Made by a program: the position numbers and the translations under genes
Shown here: in pieces, positions 7,991 through 16,262 of the stretch
Layout of the letters: the number at the start of each line of letters is the position of its first letter
How positions within the stretch are numbered: position 1 is the first letter of the stretch
Notes under the pieces: model-generated
The model's input: only the letters and a program-made list of their open reading frames with translations
What the model was told of the DNA's origin: nothing
The model's database searches: none
Assembly: GCA_958436175.1 (NCBI GenBank)
Contig: CAUBJF010000006.1
Span: forward strand, 115,958 to 179,957
DNA: 64,000 nt
Origin: an uncultured Muribaculaceae bacterium
Lineage (GTDB): Bacteria; Bacteroidota; Bacteroidia; Bacteroidales; Muribaculaceae
Reading direction: 5' to 3'

Positions 7991-8614
7991 ACGTATGACG
8001 GACAGACCGTCGCGAACCGGAATAATCACTTTCTCAACATCAGTATCGTCAGCCACCATATCGTTGAAACGCCGTATACCCTCCGTCTGGGGGTCGTGAG
8101 CGTTCTCATCGAGCACTTTGTCGCTCCACAGCGTATTGTCGGCAAGGATATAGGCTCCAGGATGAAGATAAGATTTGAGTAGCTCATAATACTGCGGATA
8201 AGCCCGCTTGTCGGCATCGATAAAGACCATGTCGTAGGGCTTGCCTTCGGCGCAAAGCCTGGGAATCAGTTCGAGCGCATCGCCAATGTAAAGATGAATA
8301 TCTTCGCCACGCGCAGAACTGCCGAACAGGTCGCGCAGCTCGTCGGCATATTCTTCGTCGATTTCGACTGTATCTATGGAGCAGCCCTGAGGCATAGCTT
8401 CGGCAAAGCAGAGGGTAGAATAGCCTGTGAAGGTCCCCAGTTCAAGTATGCGGGCCGGACGGATCATATGCGTGAGCATCACCAGAAGCCGCCCCTGCGT
8501 GTGGTCGGTACACATACGGGGATAGAGCCTCGTAAGGTGCGTACGGCGGTAGAGCGCGGCGAGATTGCGCGGTTCGTGGCCGATATGGTCGCGGATATAG
8601 TCGTCTTCGTTCAT
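7961..8614 (-). CDS. SAM-dependent O-methyltransferase (family 3, COMT-like)
   Basis: I chose the ATG at 8612-8614 (MNEDDYIRDHIGHEPRNLAA) because it overlaps the upstream stop by 4 bp (ATGA). An in-frame start 60 bp further up would add unrelated residues. The 217-aa product has the class I methyltransferase motif ILELGTFTGYSTLCFAEAMP, then IDTVEIDEEYADELRDLF and the metal-binding VFIDADKRAYPQYYE with ILADNTLWSD. This matches cation-dependent O-methyltransferases acting on small catechol-like molecules. It is the last gene of the long relA operon, and its 3' end overlaps the comF-like gene tail-to-tail. Confidence 0.92.
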   Translation of the reverse strand: MNEDDYIRDHIGHEPRNLAALYRRTHLTRLYPRMCTDHTQGRLLVMLTHMIRPARILELGTFTGYSTLCFAEAMPQGCSIDTVEIDEEYADELRDLFGSSARGEDIHLYIGDALELIPRLCAEGKPYDMVFIDADKRAYPQYYELLKSYLHPGAYILADNTLWSDKVLDENAHDPQTEGIRRFNDMVADDTDVEKVIIPVRDGLSVIRLASGGDSEC

Positions 8615-8865
8615 AGCAGTACGAGAGCCCACATCGCGGCATGGGTCAGCAGGATAATGACGATAAGAATCCATGCCACTTCCTTACGTGCCGGATAGCA
8701 CAGCCACGCACAGATACCGGCAGCGAGGACATAGGCCGGATAGAGTGCGACGAATGTATCGTTACCCTCATGAGATTTCGACAACATCCACGGATAGAGG
8801 AGGATAGGCGCACAGGACAGCACTACGACTATTTTATACCACAGAGGGCGTAGTTCATTGCTCAT
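8611..8865 (-). CDS. Small membrane protein
   Basis: An 84-aa protein with three predicted membrane segments (KIVVVLSCAPILLYPWML, then TFVALYPAYVLAAGICAWLC and VAWILIVIILLTHAAMWALV) and a short polar N-terminus. Its start overlaps the epimerase stop by 4 bp and its stop overlaps the methyltransferase start by 4 bp, so it is clearly translated within the operon. The family is not recognised. Confidence 0.75.
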   Translation of the reverse strand: MSNELRPLWYKIVVVLSCAPILLYPWMLSKSHEGNDTFVALYPAYVLAAGICAWLCYPARKEVAWILIVIILLTHAAMWALVLL

Positions 8866-9893
8866 TTCTTGTCTTTCTTAGATTCGAGATATGCCTCGAC
8901 AGTGGCGGCGATGCCACGTTCGAGAGGGAAACGGGCCGTGAAGCCGAAGTCGCGCACGGCATCCTCGACAGAACACGACCAGTTTCGCTGACGCATGATC
9001 TTGAACTTATCGCGGTTGAGCGTCGACGGTTTCAGCGATATCGCACCCCATTTCTCAGCGACAACAGAGGCTATATAAGCCGCCCAGAGAGGCAGCTTGA
9101 CGGGAATGACCCATTTGGTACCCAAGGCATTCGCCACTATGCTTCGGAATTCCTTCTGGGTGTATGCCTTGGGCTCGCTGATGATGTATTTTTTGTGCAG
9201 GGTTGCATCAGAGGCTATTGCGTCGAACATGGCGCCGACCAGGTCTTCAACATATATAAATGTGAGCATCTGCTTCTTATAGCCTACGCCGAAGTCAAAG
9301 TGACGGTCGATGCACTGAATCATCATGAGATAGTCCTTCTCATGCGGGCCGTAGACACCCGTCGGACGGAAAATGACCCAGGGGATGTCGGGATGCGTCT
9401 CCAGGAAAGTCTCTGCCTTAATCTTGGAGAGACCGTAGCGCGTGTTGGGCGACGGAATAGTCAGGGAGTCGATGGGCGTATAGTTCTTCTCATCGGCCGT
9501 CCCCAGCGCGCTCAGCGAACTCATATAGAGAAAACGTTTCGGAAGCATGCCGCCGTCGGTCAGTGCGTTGCAGAAGCTTCGGAGATAGCCGAAATTTATG
9601 CGGTTGAAATCGGCGAAGTTGGCGCATTTTGTGGCACCAAGATTATAGATTATATAATCCCAGCGTCCTTCCGGCGGTACTGCTTTAAGAAGCTGGTCGA
9701 CCAGTGTTTCAGAATCGTCATAATCGAGTACCACGAACTTGAGACGCTCGTCGGTGAGATAACGGCGCGAAGTGCTCTCACGCACGGCCGCATAGGTGTC
9801 ATAACCGCGACGAAGACCTTCCGACGCTATGAAACCACCGATAAAACCTCCAGCACCGACAACGAGGAGTGTCGGCTTGTTATTCTCTGTCAT
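8862..9893 (-). CDS. NAD-dependent epimerase/dehydratase family protein
   Basis: An extended short-chain dehydrogenase of 343 aa. The N-terminal Rossmann motif is VVGAGGFIGGFIASEG (residues 12-27), the catalytic Ser region is LYMSSLSALG and the active-site motif is YGLSKIKAE (YxxxK). FRPTGVYGPHEKDY is typical of the sugar-nucleotide epimerase or 3-beta-HSD-like branch. The C-terminal part binds the substrate and cannot be assigned. It lies next to a glycosyltransferase with a 4-bp overlap, so a role in glycan or lipid precursor modification is plausible but inferred. Confidence 0.9.
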   Translation of the reverse strand: MTENNKPTLLVVGAGGFIGGFIASEGLRRGYDTYAAVRESTSRRYLTDERLKFVVLDYDDSETLVDQLLKAVPPEGRWDYIIYNLGATKCANFADFNRINFGYLRSFCNALTDGGMLPKRFLYMSSLSALGTADEKNYTPIDSLTIPSPNTRYGLSKIKAETFLETHPDIPWVIFRPTGVYGPHEKDYLMMIQCIDRHFDFGVGYKKQMLTFIYVEDLVGAMFDAIASDATLHKKYIISEPKAYTQKEFRSIVANALGTKWVIPVKLPLWAAYIASVVAEKWGAISLKPSTLNRDKFKIMRQRNWSCSVEDAVRDFGFTARFPLERGIAATVEAYLESKKDKK

Positions 9894-11062
9894 AGTATGA
9901 AATCAAGTATTGCTTTCTTATAGCATGCCATTGTCTGACGGGCGAAATTGTCGGCCGAAAAACGTTTGACGTGCCTCTGGCCGAGCCTTGCGAGCCGGTC
10001 GTGATGGATTGTATCGTCTAATATCTTCTGTACGGCATCCCTGCAGGCCGGGATATCGTCGGGGTCGACATACACTGCGCCTTCGCCACCGGCCTCCTCG
10101 AGGCAGGAGCCCGTACAGGCCACCACGGGAGTGCCTACTGTCAGCGACTCCACCACCGGCAGCCCGAAGCCTTCGTAGCGCGAGGTATAGAGGCTTGCAC
10201 GGGCATCGGCATACAGTGCTGGGAGGTCGGCAAAAGGAATTCCGGAAAGGTGTATCACGCGGTCGGCAAGTCCGAGTCGACCTATCTCGCGTCTGACAAG
10301 CACACCGTATGGACCATCCATACGACCGACAATGACGAGCTTGATGCTGCGTGGCAGGGTCGACAGGGCCCGTACGGCAAGGAGCTGGTTCTTGCGCGGC
10401 TGAACGGTACCGACGCTTATGACATAGTCGGACGGAAGCTTGTAGCGTGCGCGTACCTCCTGTTTCTTCGCAGTATCTATGTCGAGCGAGAAAATAGGGT
10501 CGATACCCTGGTAGATAACATCGATCTTGACAGGGTCAATACCATAGTCGGCGACAAGATCGGCTTTGGTACACTCGCTGATGGCGATCACACGGGTCGC
10601 GATGCGTGCCGAGCGTGAGTATTTGAAGTCGTAAAGCTGACGGTCGATGGCTGAGTAGTCGGCAGGACAACGGCGGTAGATAAGGTCGTGGATGGTCACG
10701 ACCGAGGGACATACATTCCTGATTGTCAGCGGCAATTCGTTGGAAAGACCATGATAGACCGACACTTCGTCCTTCTTAAGGTCGACGGGCATGTCGATGC
10801 TGCGCCACACGGCTTTGCCGAGACCCCCGAAACGAAGCGCGGGCACTACGAGCTCGACATTCTCGCGGTCGAGAAGCGGTTCGAGCCTGTCATTGGACTT
10901 CGACGAAGGAGAGTAGAGCCTGAAACGGGTCGACGGATAGGCCATCGACATGATATTCAGCGTATAGCGGCTATAATTGCCAAGCCCGGTATTATTCAGG
11001 ACGGCACGTTTTCCGTCCATGCCGACAATAAGCTTAGAAGTTTCGCTGTTGTCCTTTTTCAT
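9890..11062 (-). CDS. Glycosyltransferase family 4 (GT-B)
   Basis: This 390-aa cytoplasmic GT-B enzyme transfers a sugar from an activated donor. The donor-binding half shows ISVGTVQPRKN, a phosphate-contacting Arg-Lys pair, and the EX7E-type motif RYEGFGLPVVESL near residues 295-307. The N-terminal half contains VYHGLSNELP and VVTIHDLIYRRCP, like the mannosyl- or rhamnosyltransferases that build surface glycans. Its ATG overlaps the stop of the PorW-like gene by one base. The donor and acceptor are unknown. Confidence 0.92.
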   Translation of the reverse strand: MKKDNSETSKLIVGMDGKRAVLNNTGLGNYSRYTLNIMSMAYPSTRFRLYSPSSKSNDRLEPLLDRENVELVVPALRFGGLGKAVWRSIDMPVDLKKDEVSVYHGLSNELPLTIRNVCPSVVTIHDLIYRRCPADYSAIDRQLYDFKYSRSARIATRVIAISECTKADLVADYGIDPVKIDVIYQGIDPIFSLDIDTAKKQEVRARYKLPSDYVISVGTVQPRKNQLLAVRALSTLPRSIKLVIVGRMDGPYGVLVRREIGRLGLADRVIHLSGIPFADLPALYADARASLYTSRYEGFGLPVVESLTVGTPVVACTGSCLEEAGGEGAVYVDPDDIPACRDAVQKILDDTIHHDRLARLGQRHVKRFSADNFARQTMACYKKAILDFIL

Positions 11063-14000
11063 TATTCGTCGTTAAGAAGTGGGTCGTCGTCGCCTTCGGA
11101 ACCTGCCGGTACCTCGGGGAGGTCTGTGGGCTTCGCCGGAGTGACAGGCTTTGCCGGGGAGACAGGCTTCGTCGGAGCCGCAGGCTTGTTCGGTGTCGCA
11201 GGTTTATTTGGAGCATCCGGTTTGGCCGGGACTGTTGTCTCGGGCTCTACGGGGGTAGCCGGAATGGAATCCGGAGTGGTCCCGGGAATGGCTTCAGATT
11301 CGAACGGAAGTTCTTCGTCGGGAAGGGTTTCGGGAACAGCCTCAGGATCTACCGGGACTGGCTGTTCGGGCTGCTGTCCGGGCATCTCTTCGGCTTCCGT
11401 AGTCTCTTCCTTCACCTCTTCTTCGGGCAGCGGTTCAATATCCTCTGTTTCAAGGATTCCTGCCTGCGCATCGACGTAGTTCTGCTCCTCGCGGTAGCGG
11501 AAGTAGTCGTCGAAGGAACGACGCTCGTCCATAAGTATCTTGAAGTCGCTCTCACTGATGACGATAGGACGCACACCGCGAGGAAGCTTGAAATCCTGCG
11601 AGGCGGCCATGACGCTGCGATAGTGATTCAGTTCGCCGATATTCTCGAATCCACGCACGAGAATCATGCCGAGACGGCCGAAACTCATGGTCTCGAGGTC
11701 GAAATCCTTCACTACGAAGGATCGGAAGTTATGTCTTGCAATCTCGAAGAGGAGCTGCGGAGCCGAAACGGCATCCGTAGGATATGTAAATATGAGAATC
11801 TGCCGTGTATCGGGGTCGAGGGTGAACTGTGCCTCGCCTTCGCTGCTGGTGGCAGTACTGTCGTTCGACAGTATCTGATCCCAGAGCAGGCCTCGCATAT
11901 TCGTCAGTCCGGCGTGCAGCTCGCGACCCTGGGCCATGCCCTTGAGCCATGCCGAGGCTATGGGGGTGATGTCCGTGTCGGGATAGCGGTCGAGAAGGTC
12001 ACGCAGAGTGCTGTTGAATTCCTCGGGCTTGCCTTCGGTGACATATGCGAGAGCGTCGAGGAACATGAATTTCGGCATTATCTTGCTCAGCGGATACTCG
12101 TCGCTCATGGTTTTGTAAGCCTTGTGGACCTCGTCGTTACGGTTGTCGAGATAGGCGGCATAAGTCTCCTCGTAGAGCTTCTGCTGGGCTGCATCCATTC
12201 CCTTGAGCTTCTCGAGATAGGCGGGGTCGCGCATGGCCATACCGTACTTCGACTCGGCGAAATCGCTGAGTATCAGCTGCCGGTATTGCTCTGCCTCGGC
12301 TGTCTTTCCCTGACGCATGAACATCAGGTAGAGATTATAGTAAGTATCCAGGCGATAGATATTGTCGGGATAGCCGACGAGGAGCCTGTCGAACTGCACC
12401 AGCGCGCCGGGATAGTCCTCGAGCTTGTCCTTGAGGATAAGGCCCATATTGTAGAGGCCTTCCTGAATTACTTCGTTGGCCGTCGTCTTCTCGGCATCGG
12501 TCGACGGTATCTGTGCGAGATAGTATTCGGGGAAGTGCGGGTCGGAAGTCCTGATAGCCGTGGAGTCCTGCTCTGCATTACCTTCCTCGGTACTTTCGCC
12601 GCCTTCCGTTTCCTCTGCATCACCTTCTTCGCTATTCTGGTCGAAATCGCCGGTATTGAAAGTCGCCTTGTTGCGACGACGCCAGTCGTCCTCCAGCTTA
12701 CGCGAACCCCAGCGCTTCTGGAACTCCGTCTTGCCGGCGTTCTTCGTGGCTGTGTTGTAGAAGTACCACGAATTGTCGGCATTTATATTGAAGTTCATCG
12801 AGTTGTTGTCCTGGAGCTGGTCGCCCTGGCCTTGCTGCTGCGCGAAAAATTCCTCGCGCCGGGCCTGCTCGGCCTCTTCCTTCTCGCGCTTCTTGAGGTC
12901 CTCGATGATCTTGTTGATTACCGAGTCGCGCTGTTCGACGGGCATGGCGGCGAGTTCCAGAAGAGAATCCTGCATATGGACGTTGTCGGCGTAGACGGCA
13001 AGCTCGTCGAGCACGTCGCTGCGGCGCTTGATGGAATCGTAGCCGGGATATGTCTTGGGAAGTATGGGCACAGCCTCGGAATACGAGACCTGTGCCGGGC
13101 TGTATTTGCGCTGGTCGTAGTAAAGGCCGCCGAGCTTCAGCTGGTTGATAGCCTTGTCCATGCCGTTTCGTTTGGACTCCTTGTTGGCCATCACGTAGTT
13201 CTCGATAGCCTTGACGGTGTCGCCACGGGAGAGATACAGGTTGCCTATCGCAAAGTAAATCTGGTCGAGATACTGGCTGTTGCGGTCATAGCGCGTCATA
13301 CGCTTGAGGGCCTTGACCTCTGATTCAATGTCCGAGCCCGAGAAGACCTCGCTCTGCTTGATGCGGGCGTTGAATTTGGTTCGATATGGTGCCGAGGAGA
13401 AGCTTCCGGCCTTGGCATAGGTGTCGTAAGCGTTCTGCTTGTCTCCGGCGCGTTCATAGACCTGCGCGAGGAGGTATGTAAGGCGCGTCTTCTGCGAGCC
13501 TTTGGCCGACTTGGCAGCTTCGCGGAGGAAGGGCAGCGCCGCTTCGTAGTCGGAAGCATGGATATAATAGTCGGCATAGGCATAGTTGTAGAGCCTGCGC
13601 AGGGGTGCCGTGGTCAGCTCGTCGGTCTTGATGCGTGTCAGTATCATCTCAGCCTCGAAGAGCCATCCCAGCGAGATATAGCACAGCGCCTGCATCATCT
13701 TGGCTTCGAGGACAGTACGCGGAAGCCATTTGAAATGCCCGGCGATATAGTAGAATGTCGAGGCGGCGCCGAGGAAGTCGCCGTTGTAGAACTGGCTGCG
13801 TCCCATCATCATCCACGAATTGTGCAGGAAGGGATTGTACTCGTCGCGCTTCATCCATTCCTTGTATTTAGGGTCGCGGCTCTTACCGGCTTTCTTGGCC
13901 GGTTTCTTTTTGATGGAACGCAGCTGTATGGCCTTCTGAGCCTTCTCTATGGATCGGTCGAAGTTGCCCGACGGCTGTGGGAGGGCAGGGTCGGCCTTGG

Positions 14001-14241
14001 ATTCGACAGGGTGCATGAAGAGCAGACGGGTGTAGTCGTCCTCATAGTTCTCCTCCATCTCGGCCAGTGTCTCCTTATAGTGCTTGTCGCCGTTATAGTG
14101 TATGTTGTAACGGGTTATAAACTCCTGATACCGACGACTCATGGCCGTATTCTTCTTAGGGCTGCACGCACACATGAGCATCGCCGCAATAAATGCGGCG
14201 ACGACAAGCACCATATTGGAAGTGTAGGGCCTTCGCATCAT
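11062..14241 (-). CDS. porW: PorW/SprE-like TPR lipoprotein
   Basis: A 1059-aa lipoprotein (signal segment with Cys26 in LMCACSPKK) built of tetratricopeptide repeats through about residues 35-760, a linker rich in Glu/Gln (about 460-560), a compact C-terminal domain (about 810-900) and a Pro/Lys-rich tail. The start region RRYQEFITRYNIHYNG and overall architecture match PorW/SprE, an outer-membrane accessory of the type IX secretion and gliding system. Homologs persist in gut Bacteroidales. It sits between the 7TM-HD phosphodiesterase (4-bp overlap) and the glycosyltransferase (1-bp overlap). T9SS-like C-terminal tails on secreted proteins in this window are consistent with a working system, which is inference. 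Confidence 0.82.
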   Translation of the reverse strand: MMRRPYTSNMVLVVAAFIAAMLMCACSPKKNTAMSRRYQEFITRYNIHYNGDKHYKETLAEMEENYEDDYTRLLFMHPVESKADPALPQPSGNFDRSIEKAQKAIQLRSIKKKPAKKAGKSRDPKYKEWMKRDEYNPFLHNSWMMMGRSQFYNGDFLGAASTFYYIAGHFKWLPRTVLEAKMMQALCYISLGWLFEAEMILTRIKTDELTTAPLRRLYNYAYADYYIHASDYEAALPFLREAAKSAKGSQKTRLTYLLAQVYERAGDKQNAYDTYAKAGSFSSAPYRTKFNARIKQSEVFSGSDIESEVKALKRMTRYDRNSQYLDQIYFAIGNLYLSRGDTVKAIENYVMANKESKRNGMDKAINQLKLGGLYYDQRKYSPAQVSYSEAVPILPKTYPGYDSIKRRSDVLDELAVYADNVHMQDSLLELAAMPVEQRDSVINKIIEDLKKREKEEAEQARREEFFAQQQGQGDQLQDNNSMNFNINADNSWYFYNTATKNAGKTEFQKRWGSRKLEDDWRRRNKATFNTGDFDQNSEEGDAEETEGGESTEEGNAEQDSTAIRTSDPHFPEYYLAQIPSTDAEKTTANEVIQEGLYNMGLILKDKLEDYPGALVQFDRLLVGYPDNIYRLDTYYNLYLMFMRQGKTAEAEQYRQLILSDFAESKYGMAMRDPAYLEKLKGMDAAQQKLYEETYAAYLDNRNDEVHKAYKTMSDEYPLSKIMPKFMFLDALAYVTEGKPEEFNSTLRDLLDRYPDTDITPIASAWLKGMAQGRELHAGLTNMRGLLWDQILSNDSTATSSEGEAQFTLDPDTRQILIFTYPTDAVSAPQLLFEIARHNFRSFVVKDFDLETMSFGRLGMILVRGFENIGELNHYRSVMAASQDFKLPRGVRPIVISESDFKILMDERRSFDDYFRYREEQNYVDAQAGILETEDIEPLPEEEVKEETTEAEEMPGQQPEQPVPVDPEAVPETLPDEELPFESEAIPGTTPDSIPATPVEPETTVPAKPDAPNKPATPNKPAAPTKPVSPAKPVTPAKPTDLPEVPAGSEGDDDPLLNDE
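11128..11226 (-). repeat. Pro/Lys-rich coding repeat in the tail of the PorW-like protein
   Basis: Residues 1006-1038 are short imperfect units of the form xxPxKP (PNKP, PNKP, PTKP, PAKP, PAKP). The underlying DNA is a degenerate tandem repeat. It is low-complexity and probably a flexible or periplasm-spanning segment. Confidence 0.7.
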
Positions 14242-16253
14242 CCTTGCTTCTTGACAGGCTGGGGATAGGCGATACGGGAATGATATATGGTCATAAGTCG
14301 CTTTATAAATGCCTCCTTTATCATAGCCACGTCGCGGAAGGACAATGTCGACTCGTTATGGAGCCCGTCCGCGATCTGTGTATCTATAATACGGTTGACA
14401 AGCTCTGTTATTGCCTCGCGGGTGTGCTCGTTGAGCGAACGGCTGGCAGCCTCGACGGAATCTGCCATCATGAGGACGGATGCTTCGCGGGTCTGCGGAT
14501 TGGGTCCCTGATAACGGAAGGGGGCTTTGTCGACTTCTTCGCCCGGATGCTGCCGGCAGTAGGTGATATAGAAATACTTGGCAAGTCCGGAACCGTGATG
14601 CTCGCTTATAAAGGAACGTACAACTTTGGGAAGACCTCCTTTTTCGGCAAGTTTGAGGCCGTCGGCGACATGCTTGATAACGATAGCCGCACTACGCTCC
14701 GGCGGCAGGGCATCGTGTGGATTGACACCGTGCTGGTTCTCAGTGAAGAAGGCGGGATTTTCGAGTTTGCCTATATCATGGTAGAGCGCGCCGGCACGAA
14801 CGAGCTGCACGTTGCCCCCTATCCTCTGTGTGGCATCTGCCGCGAGGTTGCTGACAGCGATGGAGTGCTGGAAGGTGCCGGGACATTCGTTGGAGAGGCG
14901 CTGCAGAAGGGGCGCGTTGATGTCGGCGAGCTCCACGAGCGTGACTGTCGAAATGAAACCAAAGACACGCTCGACGGCGAACATCAGTATGTAGGCCATC
15001 GATGTCAGGGCGGCATTGACAGCGAGCAGAGCCACCATCCTGAGGGTGAATGACTCGAAAGAACCGTTCATCAGCAGTTCGAGAGCCAGGTAGGACACAA
15101 TGTAAGCCAAAGCCACGATACCGGCTGTGCGGAGGAGCTGCGCGCGACGGCTGAGTTCGCCGAGGCTGTAGACCGTGGCGGCCAGGGCACAGAACTGCAG
15201 GAAGAGGAATTCGAGGGCGAAGGCCGTCACCCCGGCGCATATAAGCGATAGGACGGATGTGACGAACATGGCCGTACGACCGTCGAAGAACACGACCACG
15301 AGGATAGGCACTATCATCATCGGCGCGATGTAGATACCCTGTGCGACGAAGTAGTTAAGACCTATGCCGACGAGGAAGAACAGCGTCACAAGGCTGCATA
15401 TGAACAGCACGGCGTTGCTGTTATTATAGATAGACGGGCAGAAATAATAGAAATAGAGCATCAGTGCCGCCATCAGGAGCGCGACATAGAGGAACTGGCC
15501 GAGCAACTGAAGATATTTGCTCTGGTCCTCCTTCTTGCTCAGCTGTGCCATCATAGTCTCATAGGTCTTCAGGTTTGTGAAGTCCTGCGACGAAACCACC
15601 CCGCCCTTGTCGATGATGGTCTGCCCCTGGAGGATAATACCACGGTCGGCAGTAAGGGTCTGGTAGTCGTACTGGTAATGTCGCTCACATTCGTCCTCAT
15701 TTCTCACATAATTAGGAATCAGGATATTATGCAGATTGGCATGGGCGAAGAACTGATGCAGCTCCGGGTCGGTGATTATCGAATCGAGATAGAGATAGAC
15801 ATCCTTCGGCGACGCAAATGACGCAGTCGACATCTCGGTGAGTACATTTTTGTCGAGGATACGCACCTTCGGAAGATTGCCGGCTTCGATTTCCTCCTTT
15901 GTCTTCATATCGACCACGCCGGAGGCATAGACCTTGCGGAGCTCGGAAGCGAGCCTCGAACTGAGATTCGAACCTTTGCTGGCGGGCAGCCGGCTCACCA
16001 CGGTGTCGATTGTGAGCTGCTGGAGCTCGTAGATAGGCACGAAGCTGCGGTCGAGGCTGTCGCGGGCAGCCAGGATGGTCGCCGAGTCGGGATGTATCGG
16101 GATATCGAAAGGAGCTATGAGCTTGGCGTAGTTCCAGGGTCGTCCTTCCTCGTAGTTGAAGCGGTTTGCTTCGGGATGAGGATAGAAATATACAATGACT
16201 ATCGTTGCCGCGAGAGCAGTCAGTATTAATTTAAGGAGGTCGTTCTTTTTCAT
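14238..16253 (-). CDS. pgpH: 7TM-HD family phosphohydrolase (PgpH-like, probable cyclic di-AMP phosphodiesterase)
   Basis: A 671-aa membrane protein: a signal-anchor helix (residues 8-24), a periplasmic 7TMR-HDED domain (about 40-260), seven membrane helices (about 265-450) and a cytoplasmic HD domain (about 475-640). Metal-binding motifs are intact: TFQHSIAVSNLA, ALYHDIGKLENPAFF and SEHHGSGLAKYFY. Members of this family (PgpH in Listeria) hydrolyse cyclic di-AMP. It starts 9 bp after relA, so the degradation of one nucleotide messenger is co-expressed with the enzyme that makes and breaks (p)ppGpp. Confidence 0.92.
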   Translation of the reverse strand: MKKNDLLKLILTALAATIVIVYFYPHPEANRFNYEEGRPWNYAKLIAPFDIPIHPDSATILAARDSLDRSFVPIYELQQLTIDTVVSRLPASKGSNLSSRLASELRKVYASGVVDMKTKEEIEAGNLPKVRILDKNVLTEMSTASFASPKDVYLYLDSIITDPELHQFFAHANLHNILIPNYVRNEDECERHYQYDYQTLTADRGIILQGQTIIDKGGVVSSQDFTNLKTYETMMAQLSKKEDQSKYLQLLGQFLYVALLMAALMLYFYYFCPSIYNNSNAVLFICSLVTLFFLVGIGLNYFVAQGIYIAPMMIVPILVVVFFDGRTAMFVTSVLSLICAGVTAFALEFLFLQFCALAATVYSLGELSRRAQLLRTAGIVALAYIVSYLALELLMNGSFESFTLRMVALLAVNAALTSMAYILMFAVERVFGFISTVTLVELADINAPLLQRLSNECPGTFQHSIAVSNLAADATQRIGGNVQLVRAGALYHDIGKLENPAFFTENQHGVNPHDALPPERSAAIVIKHVADGLKLAEKGGLPKVVRSFISEHHGSGLAKYFYITYCRQHPGEEVDKAPFRYQGPNPQTREASVLMMADSVEAASRSLNEHTREAITELVNRIIDTQIADGLHNESTLSFRDVAMIKEAFIKRLMTIYHSRIAYPQPVKKQG

Positions 16254-16262
16254 AGTCGACTC

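Noticed and set aside
11623..13323. 566-aa plus-strand frame opposite the PorW-like gene
   Set aside because: Long only because the opposite strand is GC-rich and avoids the needed stops; no motif or domain.
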